Assembly: GCA_017508975.1 (NCBI GenBank)
Contig: JAFWQU010000012.1
Span: forward strand, 1 to 64,000
Length of the DNA stretch: 64,000 nucleotides
Direction: 5' to 3'
From: Clostridia bacterium
Lineage (GTDB): Bacteria; Bacillota; Clostridia; Christensenellales; Aristaeellaceae
Shown: positions 51,960-60,079 of the stretch, piece after piece
Layout of the letters: each line of letters starts with the position of its first letter
Position numbering within the stretch: position 1 is the first letter of the stretch
The notes under the pieces: model-generated
Databases searched by the model: none
What the model was told of the DNA's origin: nothing
Seen by the model: the letters and a program-made list of their open reading frames with translations, nothing else
Program-made: the position numbers and the translations under genes

Positions 51960-52141
51960 CCCGAAGGTCCAGGGCGATCGGAAAGCCCTGGTCGCGCCCG
52001 CAGGCGCGAAAATCCGCTGTTGACATTTAGCACACGATACTGATACTGCTCTCAAGTAAAAGCTGCAAATCAAGCAACAGGATGCATCCGAAGGTCCAGG
52101 GCGATCGGAAAGCCCTGGCCGCGCCCGCAGGCGCGGAACTC
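51960..52141. repeat. Two adjoining direct copies of the hairpin element
   Basis: 51960-52042 has the core and a right end (CACACGATACTGAT); 52043-52141 starts with ATACTGCTCTCAAG and has the core with a CCGCGCC/GGCGCGG stem. The ends abut (GATACTGATACTG), so one element appears inserted against the other. Confidence 0.87.
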
Positions 52142-52159
52142 CCGCGACATACAGTCAGT

Positions 52160-52621
52160 CTATTCTATACTCCGAAGCCCCTCATAGAGGTCATTGAAGG
52201 ACCGGCTCCGGTTGCACCGGCCGTAGGAGAAAGCCCTGTTTTCCCCAAACTCCAGCAGAAAGCACTTGGCCAGCTCCTCCACGGTCTGCTCCAGGGCGGT
52301 GAAAAACTGCCGGTAGGCGAAATCGCAGGCGGGCGTGCCTTCTTCAAACTGGCTCAGAATCAGGGATTCGGTCATCTGATCCAGCGGATAGAGCTTGATG
52401 TGCATCAGCTCGTGGATGATGACCTCCTCGAGGTTCTCCTGTTTGGGATTGACGATGTTCAGCATCAGGATCGCCTTGCGGTCGTCGCAGTCGATCTTGA
52501 AATCCCCCGTCTTGGGCCAGGCGGGGTCGTCCACCAGCTCAAGCTTCACATCCCACGCGGGCGTGATCCGGAGTTTTTGGCAGTATTTCTCAAATAACAG
52601 GGAGAGCGCTTCCCGGTCCAT
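52160..52621 (-). CDS. Small HExxH metallopeptidase-like protein
   Basis: A 153-residue cytoplasmic protein with zinc-binding HELMH (70-74) in the helix EEVIIHELMHIKL. This resembles SprT-like or ImmA-like minimal zincins, although the third ligand is not clear. ATG 52621 follows AAGGAGGT, which excludes the longer upstream frame. It is 13 bp downstream of the P-loop kinase gene on the minus strand. Role unknown. Confidence 0.8.
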   Translation of the reverse strand: MDREALSLLFEKYCQKLRITPAWDVKLELVDDPAWPKTGDFKIDCDDRKAILMLNIVNPKQENLEEVIIHELMHIKLYPLDQMTESLILSQFEEGTPACDFAYRQFFTALEQTVEELAKCFLLEFGENRAFSYGRCNRSRSFNDLYEGLRSIE

Positions 52622-52634
52622 GAGGGTACCTCCT

Positions 52635-53303
52635 TCAAATGCTTTCCGGACAGTCTGCCGCAGCCGTACCGTCCAGGCCGAAGATCTGCTCCGCCAGGGC
52701 AAGGGTCTGCGCCGCGCTGCGGTGCTCGTCCCGGAGGAGCACCGGAAACCCGGCGCGGAGGAAACGCTCGTAGCGCTCCGGGGAGTTGACCCGCATCAGG
52801 CACTGCCGGAAGTTTTCCAAGGCCTGTGCAGGATCGGGCTCCTCGAGCATCAGGCGGTAGAGAAACTGCTTCTCCCGGTCGGGGCGGTCAAAGAAGCGCC
52901 GGACGGAGATCTCCGGGTCCGCCAGCATGACGAGCACATGCCGCCGGTCCGTGATGCGCCGGAGAGTTTCCAGCGAGACGTTGGTGTCCACGAACACCGG
53001 TTTGCCCTGTTCGCTGATCCGGTCCAGGATCCGCAGCTCCAGCCGCTCGCACTCCGCCGCTGCGCCGTCCACCCAGGCCTCGTACGCGTCCGGGGTGCGG
53101 CGGACGAAGTCGTGCCAGTCCCGCAGATCCCGGGTATAGCAAAGGCAGGGGAATTCCGCCGGATCCAGCGAGCTGTCCATCAGCTCCTCATGGTAGTTCT
53201 CCCGGCAGGCAATGCCCCCGTGCTTCTCCGCCAGCCCGGCGACCAGCGTCGATTTCCCCGCATAGGCGGTTCCCGTGACAAAATAGACGTGTTCCAGATT
53301 CAT
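52635..53303 (-). CDS. P-loop kinase-like AAA protein
   Basis: A 222-residue nucleotide-binding protein. Walker A GTAYAGKS (11-18) lies at the very N terminus; the Walker B-like strand is PVFVDTNVSLE and a lid Arg pair is in FFDRPDREKQF. This layout matches small nucleoside or shikimate-type kinases. ATG 53303 has GGAGG eight bases upstream. The phosphate acceptor is unknown. Confidence 0.8.
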   Translation of the reverse strand: MNLEHVYFVTGTAYAGKSTLVAGLAEKHGGIACRENYHEELMDSSLDPAEFPCLCYTRDLRDWHDFVRRTPDAYEAWVDGAAAECERLELRILDRISEQGKPVFVDTNVSLETLRRITDRRHVLVMLADPEISVRRFFDRPDREKQFLYRLMLEEPDPAQALENFRQCLMRVNSPERYERFLRAGFPVLLRDEHRSAAQTLALAEQIFGLDGTAAADCPESI

Positions 53304-53323
53304 AGGGGGGTCCTCCGTCAGGA

Positions 53324-53971
53324 TTAACCGGATGGCTGCATGTTTCTCATCTGCCCCATCACCCACGCAAACGCCTTTGCCATGCGGAGTTCCGGGTCCT
53401 TGAAATGGTTTCCCTCGTTCCACTCCAGTGTGCAGCGGACGCCCCGGGAGAGGAGAAAGCTGTGGCATTCCCGGATGCGGTCGCCGACGGTTGCCATCAC
53501 CGGGTTGCGGGTTTTCTCCTCGCGGTCGCCGAGGCTCAGGCAGACGGTTCCGGCCCGGATCCCGCCGGACTTCAGGGCGTCCACGTAGCCGGGGAACCAG
53601 ACCGAGGGGGAGGCCGCCGCGACGCCGGCGAAGACGCCCGTCTGTCCGGCGGCCCAGAGCGCAAACAGACCGGCGAGGGAGTAGCCGCCGATGCAGCGGA
53701 CGCTGCCGCGGCCCTCGACCTGGCGCAGAACCTCTGCCAGCGTCTGCGCCGCGGCCCCGCCGAAGGCCTCCCTGCCGAAGACCGGCGGGGCGGGCCAGGG
53801 GGACAGGTCCCGGTTCCAGTCGTCCACCTGCAGGGCCAGGAGACAGAAGTCCTCCCCGGTCAGCTCACGGATCAGCGCCGCTTCCCGCTCCAGCGCGGAC
53901 AGCTCGTGCTCGCCCACCGGCTGGACAAGCAGCGTGGGGGAGGCGGGATTGCCGAATTCGAGGTGCCTCAT
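53324..53971 (-). CDS. Esterase-like alpha/beta hydrolase
   Basis: A 215-residue protein of the putative esterase (esterase D/Fes) type with nucleophile elbow GGYSLAG, SLGDREEKT near the acid and WNEGNHFKDPE with the histidine. No signal peptide. Its ATG overlaps the stop of the YdeI-like gene upstream (4 bp). Confidence 0.84.
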   Translation of the reverse strand: MRHLEFGNPASPTLLVQPVGEHELSALEREAALIRELTGEDFCLLALQVDDWNRDLSPWPAPPVFGREAFGGAAAQTLAEVLRQVEGRGSVRCIGGYSLAGLFALWAAGQTGVFAGVAAASPSVWFPGYVDALKSGGIRAGTVCLSLGDREEKTRNPVMATVGDRIRECHSFLLSRGVRCTLEWNEGNHFKDPELRMAKAFAWVMGQMRNMQPSG

Positions 53972-54564
53972 GTGCAGGACTCCTTTGAGCCGGATGGTCC
54001 GCAGGTGCCATAGTACTTCTCGATGCCGCCGTAGCCCTGGATGAGCTTGCCGCGGCGGGTCTTCTCCAGAAAGCTTTCGAGCCGCTTCCGGAACTCGTCC
54101 GGGCGCTTCCGCGCCGCTTCAATATAGGCGATCCGGATCCGCCGGTAGGACTCGGGAAACCGCCGGTAGTTCTCCCACACGGTTTCATCCTCCCGCAGAG
54201 CGTCGAGGATGTCCGGCGGGAACACGAACGGCGTCTCCAGAATCGGCAGCACGCTCTCCCGGACGCGGGGGAGGAGCAGGCCCCGGGCGTCCAGCCAGAG
54301 CAGCCGCTCGATGTTCGGCTGGGAGTACGGGCTTCCCGGCTTGCGCGGGGAGAAGCGGCGGACGCAGTGTCCCTCGTCCAGCCGGCGGTTGACGCTGTCG
54401 ATCCAGCCGAAGCAGAGCGCCTCCTCCACGGCGTCGTTGTAGGAGAGGCTCTCCTCCCCGGAATCCTTGAGCGGGAACACAAACCAGACCTCCGGGGAGC
54501 GTTCGCAGTGCTCCGCGAGATACCGCCGCCACGCAGCCCGGTCGCTTGTGCGGAATGTCTCCAT
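53968..54564 (-). CDS. YdeI/OmpD-associated family protein
   Basis: A 198-residue protein with the family hallmarks YNDAVEEALCFGWIDSVNRR and the C-terminal RIAYIEAARKRPDEFRKRLESFL. Homologues are widespread bacterial proteins, some tied to peptide resistance, with no firm biochemical role. It is coupled to the downstream esterase gene by a 4-bp overlap. Confidence 0.88.
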   Translation of the reverse strand: METFRTSDRAAWRRYLAEHCERSPEVWFVFPLKDSGEESLSYNDAVEEALCFGWIDSVNRRLDEGHCVRRFSPRKPGSPYSQPNIERLLWLDARGLLLPRVRESVLPILETPFVFPPDILDALREDETVWENYRRFPESYRRIRIAYIEAARKRPDEFRKRLESFLEKTRRGKLIQGYGGIEKYYGTCGPSGSKESCT

Positions 54565-54600
54565 CGCGTGTTCCCCCTCCCGTCATAGTATGGATACGGC

Positions 54601-55074
54601 TCAAGTGATCTTTTCCCGCCACCGCATCGCGCGATACCCGGAATCATCGTCCCGGAAGCCCACAGAGCGGTACAGCGGATAGCCGTTCTCCGTGGCTTTC
54701 AGCTCTACGACGGACAGCGCCTTCTCCCGCGCTCCGGCCAGCAGGGCCTCCATAACGGCTTTGGCATATCCCTTCCGACGGTGGGACGGTCGGGTATACA
54801 CATTCAGCACGAGGCCTGTTTTTCCGTTGGGGAAGGAGGGGCTCATGGGTTTCTCCACGAGCAGGAGGAACGCGCAGGAGACGAGTGTTTCCCCGTCCCG
54901 GATGCCATAGACGAACAGGTCTTTTCCCAGGTGCGCCCGGAAATACCCGGGAAGATCCCGCTGAATAGATTCGGCATCGCGGGCGTCCAGCGCGCCGTGG
55001 TCCTCGGTCAGGTAGGCCAGGCGCAGGCTTACCAGGGCGTCGATGTCGTTCAAACCGGCTTGTTCAACACGCAT
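54601..55074 (-). CDS. GNAT family N-acetyltransferase
   Basis: A 157-residue acetyltransferase with LVLNVYTRPSHRRKGYAKAVMEALL (acetyl-CoA loop RRKGYA) and YPLYRSVGFRDDD near the end. ATG 55074 has GGAGGAA upstream. The open frame further upstream is translated repeat sequence and not coding. Confidence 0.9.
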   Translation of the reverse strand: MRVEQAGLNDIDALVSLRLAYLTEDHGALDARDAESIQRDLPGYFRAHLGKDLFVYGIRDGETLVSCAFLLLVEKPMSPSFPNGKTGLVLNVYTRPSHRRKGYAKAVMEALLAGAREKALSVVELKATENGYPLYRSVGFRDDDSGYRAMRWREKIT

Positions 55075-55110
55075 GCGGGGTTCCTCCGTAGTTCGGTGCA
55101 GCAGTATGGG

Positions 55111-55401
55111 GATTTCGCGCCTGCGGGCGCGACCAGGTCCGCAGCCGGACCGGCGGCTTTCCGATCGCCTCTGGACTCTTCGGGTGCACCTTTTTGGAAG
55201 TGCTTGAGCATTCGCCGTGAGAACCCTCCCCAACCCCTCCCTATCGAGGGAGGGGAGAAGTTGCGCGGGTTCACGCTGCTTTCCCAAAGCCACCCAAAAG
55301 GTGCAGCCCGAAGGTCCAGGGCGATCGGAAAGCCCTGGTCGCGGCCCGCAGGCCGCGAAATCTTTCTGCTGACATTTTTCTCACGATACTGAGATCAGTA
55401 T
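55111..55401. repeat. Repeat cluster: chimeric inverted copy, half 209-bp element, direct copy with intact end
   Basis: 55111-55195: inverted copy pairing a CCAGG half with a CCTCTGG half, so apparently a recombinant of two subtypes. 55219-55258: left half of the 209-bp element. 55308-55401: direct copy with extended TCGCGGCC/GGCCGCGA stem and intact end ACTGAGATCAGTAT, which reaches into the next gene and supplies its stop codon. Confidence 0.87.
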
Positions 55402-56738
55402 TGGGAAGTGATCTGACTGATGAAGTCGGCGATGTTCCCGATGACCTGGGGGTCCATATGGGCGCCGCGGGCGTAGACGTTCGAGCCTTCGGTTTTCTGG
55501 CCGGGGGTGAAAGCGTGGGTCAAGCCCGGGTAGGTGACCATCGTCCAGCCGGGATTCTTCCCGAGAGCGTTCTGCCAGAGCGCGTAGTCCTCGAGCGTGA
55601 CCTGATAATCCTCCTGCCCCTGCAGCAGCAGGCAGGGAACCGTGATCTCCCCGGCGGCGGACAGCGCGTCGTAGGATGCCAGCCAGCGCCAGTAGGGGAC
55701 GTAGGCGCCGGCGATTGCCTCGCTCTCGGGCAGGCTGTCCAGATCCCGCAGCCTGTCCAGGCTGGCGAACAGAGCGTCCTTTTGAGCCTCCATCTCCGGG
55801 GGAACGTTCGGCAGCAGGGAGTACAGGAAGTCGGTCTGCTCGCGCATCAGTACGTCCAGCGGCCGGGCCGAGGCCGCCATCAGGATGTATCCGCAGGCCT
55901 TGACCGGGGCCTCCCGCAGCGCCCGGTCGACGGCGGGAATGAGGTTGCCGCCGAGACTGTGCCCGAGCACCAGAATGCGGGCCGGGTCGATCTTCCCCTG
56001 CTGCGCCAGCAGCTGTACCGCGGCTGCGGCATCCTCGACCGACTCCTCCACCGGCGTGAAGGAGATGTCGCTCATGATCTCCTGCCCGTACACATAGGTG
56101 CGCTTGTCAAAGCGGTAGACCGCGATGCCCCGGGCTGCCAGTCCCTCCGCCAGGTCCCGGAAGGGCTTCACCAGGCCGAGCGTCTCGTCGCGGTCGCTGG
56201 GGCCGGAACCGTGGATCAGCACCACCGCCGGGAAGGGCCCTTCGCCCCGGGGGAGCGTCAGCGTTCCCGGCAGCTCCCCGTTCAGCGAGGCCACCGGCAG
56301 CGCCAGCCCGATCTCCTCGAAATCGGCCTCGGACGCCTCCTCCGGCTGGCCGGAATAGGGGGCGGTATTCAGCCCCGCGACCGCGCCGTCCTCGAGAACC
56401 AGCATCAGGTCAACGGAGGACAGGGTAAAGACACAGGGGAACTGATAGATCTGATACCCCTCGATGCTGATTTCGTTGGGGGCGCCGATCTTGACCAGGC
56501 TTCCCAGCGAGGCGAAGACCCTGGCCATGCCCTTCATGCCGCCGAGCTGCGCCACGGACGCCTGTACCTGCTCCGTCACGGCCCAGCCGCTGTCCAGCGT
56601 CTCCGGCGCGTCTCCGAACAAGATGGAGATCCACTCCGCCGCGTCCTCGGCGGATTCAATGGTTCGGGGCCCCTCCGCCTGCGCGAAGACAGGCGTGAGG
56701 AGAGTCAGGGCGAGAAGAAGAACGAGGATTCTTTTCAT
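55395..56738 (-). CDS. Secreted alpha/beta hydrolase with N-terminal DUF3887-like domain
   Basis: A 447-residue secreted protein: signal peptide (1-21, cleavage after FAQAE), a DUF3887-like domain (about 30-125), then an alpha/beta hydrolase with VVLIHGSGPSDRDETLG, the nucleophile elbow GHSLGG, LLQGQEDYQV (acid) and YPGLTHAFTPG (histidine). The last codons are set by a repeat end: TIR bases encode the final Tyr and the TGA stop, so the original C terminus may have been changed. Confidence 0.88.
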   Translation of the reverse strand: MKRILVLLLALTLLTPVFAQAEGPRTIESAEDAAEWISILFGDAPETLDSGWAVTEQVQASVAQLGGMKGMARVFASLGSLVKIGAPNEISIEGYQIYQFPCVFTLSSVDLMLVLEDGAVAGLNTAPYSGQPEEASEADFEEIGLALPVASLNGELPGTLTLPRGEGPFPAVVLIHGSGPSDRDETLGLVKPFRDLAEGLAARGIAVYRFDKRTYVYGQEIMSDISFTPVEESVEDAAAAVQLLAQQGKIDPARILVLGHSLGGNLIPAVDRALREAPVKACGYILMAASARPLDVLMREQTDFLYSLLPNVPPEMEAQKDALFASLDRLRDLDSLPESEAIAGAYVPYWRWLASYDALSAAGEITVPCLLLQGQEDYQVTLEDYALWQNALGKNPGWTMVTYPGLTHAFTPGQKTEGSNVYARGAHMDPQVIGNIADFISQITSQY

Positions 56739-56783
56739 CGGGAGGACTCCTTTCGACAGTAGATTTGGACTTTATTACAGCTG

Positions 56784-56902
56784 ATACCAATCTCAAGTAA
56801 TACTAATCTCAAGTAAGAATCACAAATCCAGCAACAGTATGTGCCCGAAGGTCCAGGGCGATCGGAAAGCCCTGGTCGCGGCCCGTAGGCCGCGAAATCT
56901 TT
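56784..56902. repeat. Element with doubled left end
   Basis: Two left termini in a row (ATACCAATCTCAAGTA and ATACTAATCTCAAGTA) precede a core with CCAGGGC/GCCCTGG and CGCGGCC/GGCCGCG stems. The right terminus is absent. Confidence 0.87.
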
Positions 56903-56939
56903 TGACGATGTCTCATGTGCCGGAAAAGACGCGGAAGGC

Positions 56940-58511
56940 TTATTCCGCACAGAGATCATAGAGTTTCTGCGTGTCCAGGAATTTGCCGTAGTAGCTGCTG
57001 TTCATCACGACGCAGAGGTAGCGCTCATCCCGGACGGTGAAGATGGAGACCAGGCAGTTCCCCGCCCGGGTGGTGGTTCCGGTCTTCACGCCGGCGACGT
57101 CCTCATTATAGTAACCGCTGTTGGCATGGAGCATCTTGTTCGTGTTGCTGAGGGAGACGCGCTTGCCCTCCGCGCTGGTGATCCTGTCCGTGGGCAGGCG
57201 GCAGATCTCCGCCAGCAGCGGCTGGTCCAGGAAGGCCTTCGCGAGAATGAGGATGTCCTCTGCGGTGGTAAGCTGGCCCTTCGCGTCGAGCCCCACCACA
57301 TTGACCGCCTTCGTGTGCGACGCACCGAGCGCCGCCGCCTTCCGGTTCATCGCCGCCACAAAGGCCGCGACGGCCTCCTCGGCGGAGAGCCGCTCGTTTC
57401 CCTCCAGCTTCCGCCCGCAGTAGACGCCCAAGGCGTAGGCCGCGTCCGCTCCGGAGGGCAGGAGCAGCCCCTCCAGCAGATCCCGCACGGTCAGCGTCAT
57501 CCCGTATTCCAGCCCCGCCCGGGAAGCGTCCAGCGGGGGAATGTAGATCTCTGTGCCCAGCTTCACCCGTTCTTCGGGCCCGGCGATGTCCAGCACGGTC
57601 AGCGCGGTCAGCAGCTTGATCGTGGAGGCCGGATAGATGGGCGTCTGGCTGTCCGCGGCGAAGACCGTCAGGTCCTCTCCGGAGCCCTCCGCGAGCCGCA
57701 CCAGCAGGACGTTCCGCGCCTCCAGCGCCAGCTGCCCGGTGCGGTAGACCCGCGGCGTCGGCGCCGGCGTGGCCTCGGCCTCCGGCTCCGGGGTAAGCGC
57801 GGCCTCGACCGGAACCTCCGGCGCCGCGGGCACGCTGACCTCCCAGATCCGGGTCTTCGGGATGGTGACAACGTAGTTCACCGTGAACAGCACGACCTCC
57901 ATTGAGACGACGAGGAGAACGCAGAAGCGGTTCAGGAGCATATGCCGCTTCCAGGCGCGGGGAATCCGGGGCAGCAGCACGCGGCCCACCCGCGTCCGGT
58001 CGAAGCCGAGCTTCTGCTGCAGCATGCACAGGAGCGCGCCCAGCACGCCGCCGATCGTGTTGAGGATGATGTCGTCCACGTCCGAGACGCGGTAGTTGAA
58101 GCACTGGGCGAACTCCACAAACAGGGAGACGCCGGCCGCCGTGGCCGCGGAGAGGAGCAGCTGCTTTTTCCGGCTGTCGGCCGGGTGCAGCAGCACCTCG
58201 AAGAAGCCCAGCGGCATGAAGAGCAGCACGTTTCCGAAGAAATTGAGCGGGTGGGCCAGCCACTCCGACAGCACCCGGAACGGCACCAGGTTCAGCCGCT
58301 CGGTGGAGAAGGCGAAGCGCCGGAAAAAATAGGTCGGGCTCAGGAGCGCGTAGAACAGATGCCCTAAATACATGGCCAGCATGACCAGCAGGATTTTCAG
58401 CCAGACGTTCTTTTTGTATTCCAGCAGGGGCTTGCGGAAGACAAGCGCGAGCAGTCCGACGGCATAGAGCTCGGTGATCGCAAAACGGATCCAGGAGTCG
58501 ATACTCAGCAT
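56940..58511 (-). CDS. VanZ-like membrane domain fused to D-alanyl-D-alanine carboxypeptidase
   Basis: A 523-residue fusion. Residues about 10-210 hold five or six membrane helices including a VanZ-type core (45-165, with SERLNLVPFRVL and DVDDIILNTIGGVLG). After a Pro/Glu-rich linker (230-252) comes an S11 penicillin-binding domain with STIK (296-299) and KTGTT (476-480). The second motif reads SGA (353-355) instead of SxN. It is expected at the outer membrane face trimming peptidoglycan stems. VanZ links to teicoplanin and lipoglycopeptide resistance in other contexts. It overlaps the upstream gene by 7 bp. Confidence 0.9.
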   Translation of the reverse strand: MLSIDSWIRFAITELYAVGLLALVFRKPLLEYKKNVWLKILLVMLAMYLGHLFYALLSPTYFFRRFAFSTERLNLVPFRVLSEWLAHPLNFFGNVLLFMPLGFFEVLLHPADSRKKQLLLSAATAAGVSLFVEFAQCFNYRVSDVDDIILNTIGGVLGALLCMLQQKLGFDRTRVGRVLLPRIPRAWKRHMLLNRFCVLLVVSMEVVLFTVNYVVTIPKTRIWEVSVPAAPEVPVEAALTPEPEAEATPAPTPRVYRTGQLALEARNVLLVRLAEGSGEDLTVFAADSQTPIYPASTIKLLTALTVLDIAGPEERVKLGTEIYIPPLDASRAGLEYGMTLTVRDLLEGLLLPSGADAAYALGVYCGRKLEGNERLSAEEAVAAFVAAMNRKAAALGASHTKAVNVVGLDAKGQLTTAEDILILAKAFLDQPLLAEICRLPTDRITSAEGKRVSLSNTNKMLHANSGYYNEDVAGVKTGTTTRAGNCLVSIFTVRDERYLCVVMNSSYYGKFLDTQKLYDLCAE

Positions 58512-59080
58512 GGGCGGGTCTCCTTCGCGTCGGGATCGGCCAGATAGGCCTGCACCTGCCGTATCACGGCCTCCAAATGGCGGATGTCCAGCGCGACGTC
58601 CCCGGTCTCCAGGGAGTGGTTGGCGTTCTCCGTGAGGAACAGCGGAATGCGGGAAGCCTCGCAGAGGCGGCGGATCTCCGCGGTTTCCGCCCAGGGGTCG
58701 GCAGTGCCGTGGAAGGCGACGGCGTCCCGGACCGGGTGCGCGAAAGTCTCTGCGAGCGGCGTGAAGAGCACATGGCGGCAGGGGAGACCGTGGGCGGCGG
58801 CGTAAGCCGTGGCGGCGGCGGTGCCGATACTCTTGGAGAAGAAGACGATCTGCTCGCAGGCGCTCCAGTCGATGTCACGGAGCAGTTCCTCCGTCTGCGC
58901 GAGGGCGATGTCCATGCTCTGCCGCAGACGGGCCCGGTCTCCGCGGACCTTCGCCGGGAAGCCGCCGTACGGGACCGGAAGAATCTCCCAGCCGAGGGCG
59001 CGCGCCAGCTTGCCGCTGTAATACAGGAGCGGCTTGTCGCAGGTATAGCCGATCCCCGGCAGGAGCACGGCCAGCTTCAT
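58505..59080 (-). CDS. Small alpha/beta-fold hydrolase-like protein
   Basis: A 191-residue protein. The core has LLPGIGYTCDKPLLYYS, a possible nucleophile elbow FFSKSIGTAAATAYA, LFTPLAETF, FHGTADPWAE (acid) and ENANHSLETGD (histidine), a layout of compact alpha/beta hydrolases acting as esterase or phosphodiesterase. ATG 59080 follows AAGGAAG. The longer frame upstream is repeat sequence. Confidence 0.78.
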   Translation of the reverse strand: MKLAVLLPGIGYTCDKPLLYYSGKLARALGWEILPVPYGGFPAKVRGDRARLRQSMDIALAQTEELLRDIDWSACEQIVFFSKSIGTAAATAYAAAHGLPCRHVLFTPLAETFAHPVRDAVAFHGTADPWAETAEIRRLCEASRIPLFLTENANHSLETGDVALDIRHLEAVIRQVQAYLADPDAKETRPC

Positions 59081-59105
59081 CCCGGACACTTCCTTTCTTA
59101 TAGAC

Positions 59106-59182
59106 TGATATGGATCAAAAGGAATTTCGCGCCTGCGGGCGCGACCAGGGCTTTCCGATCGCCCTGGACCTTCGGGTGCACC
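59106..59182. repeat. Inverted copy of the hairpin element
   Basis: Core with TCGCGCC/GGCGCGA and CCAGGGC/GCCCTGG stems and a trace of the left end (GACTGATATGGATCA). Confidence 0.82.
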
Positions 59183-59210
59183 TTTGGAAGAATTCTGGCT
59201 TTTTCGGCGT

Positions 59211-59419
59211 GAGAACCCTCCCCCGCCCCTCCCTACCGAGGGAGGGGAGAAGGCGCACGAGCAGCTTGAGCGGTTCCAGCTTGAATTGGAGCCCTTTACG
59301 GTTGAAGAGCAGATCATGAATTGTTTCTCTTGAAATAACCGGATGCTGTCTGTAGACCTGAAACAGCAGGGCGGCGGCACACCCCTCCCTCGGTAGGGAG
59401 GGGTCGGGGGAGGGTTCTC
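59211..59419. repeat. Full 209-bp inverted-repeat element, second copy
   Basis: Ends GAGAACCCTCCCCC and GGGGGAGGGTTCTC. Each arm has the CCCCTCCCT/AGGGAGGGG hairpin. Interior shares TTGAAGAGCAGATC and TTTCTCTTGA with the copy at 4753-4960. Confidence 0.87.
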
Positions 59420-59457
59420 CTGCGCCGAATTTCCCCGAACCACCCAAAAGTGCATTC

Positions 59458-59567
59458 CCGAAGGTCCAGGGCGATCGGAAAGCCGCCAGTCCGGCTGCGG
59501 ACCTGGTCGCGCCGACAGGCGCGAAATTTCCCTGTTGACATTTATCACACGATACTGAGATCCATAT
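59458..59567. repeat. Long-form element with intact right end at a stop codon
   Basis: Core with the insert; second hairpin has loop CGA instead of CCGCA. The right end CGATACTGAGATCCATAT runs to 59567, the last base of the TAA stop of the RNA ligase-like gene. Confidence 0.88.
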
Positions 59568-60079
59568 TAGAGTGTCATTCCGCGGCCGATCACGGTGTAG
59601 CGCATGCCGGGCTCGGACTGGTACAGGCAGACCTCGCGCACCGTCAGGACGGCGGCGGGGACGGCGAACTCCGGGAGACTGAATCCCTCCGGCAGGCGCG
59701 GCTTCCGGGCCAGCGTGATATGCGGAAAAAAGGGCTGACGGTCGAAGGGAATCCCCGCTCCGTCCAGGATGCGCCGGACCTCCGCCGCGAGACAGTCCAG
59801 CTCCGCGGAGGGCTCCACCCCGGCCCACAGGACGTCCGCCCCCGGGAAGATCCCCAGCTGGGACAGCGTGAGCGGGAACGGCCGCCGGATCGGGGGCAGC
59901 AGCGTCGTGACGTCCTCCGGCCACATCCCGATATAGGCCAGCGTCATATGCAGACAGGCCGGGTCCGGCCAGCGTCCGGCAACGCCTGCAGCGCGCAGGC
60001 GGTCCTGGAGGGCGGCCAGCGCATCCCGGAATTCCGGGGAGGGCTCCAGGGCGACGAAGAGACGCGGCATCGGGGTCAC
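59567..60079 (-). CDS. thpR: RNA 2',3'-cyclic phosphodiesterase (2'-5' RNA ligase family)
   Basis: A 170-residue 2H phosphoesterase with both catalytic H-x-T motifs, HMT (44-46) and HIT (120-122). The family opens RNA 2',3'-cyclic phosphates to 2'-phosphates and may join 2'-5' RNA ends. It overlaps the PaaK-like gene upstream by 4 bp, so it is probably cotranscribed with a gene of unrelated chemistry. Its TAA stop coincides with the end of a repeat element. Confidence 0.92.
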   Translation of the reverse strand: MTPMPRLFVALEPSPEFRDALAALQDRLRAAGVAGRWPDPACLHMTLAYIGMWPEDVTTLLPPIRRPFPLTLSQLGIFPGADVLWAGVEPSAELDCLAAEVRRILDGAGIPFDRQPFFPHITLARKPRLPEGFSLPEFAVPAAVLTVREVCLYQSEPGMRYTVIGRGMTL

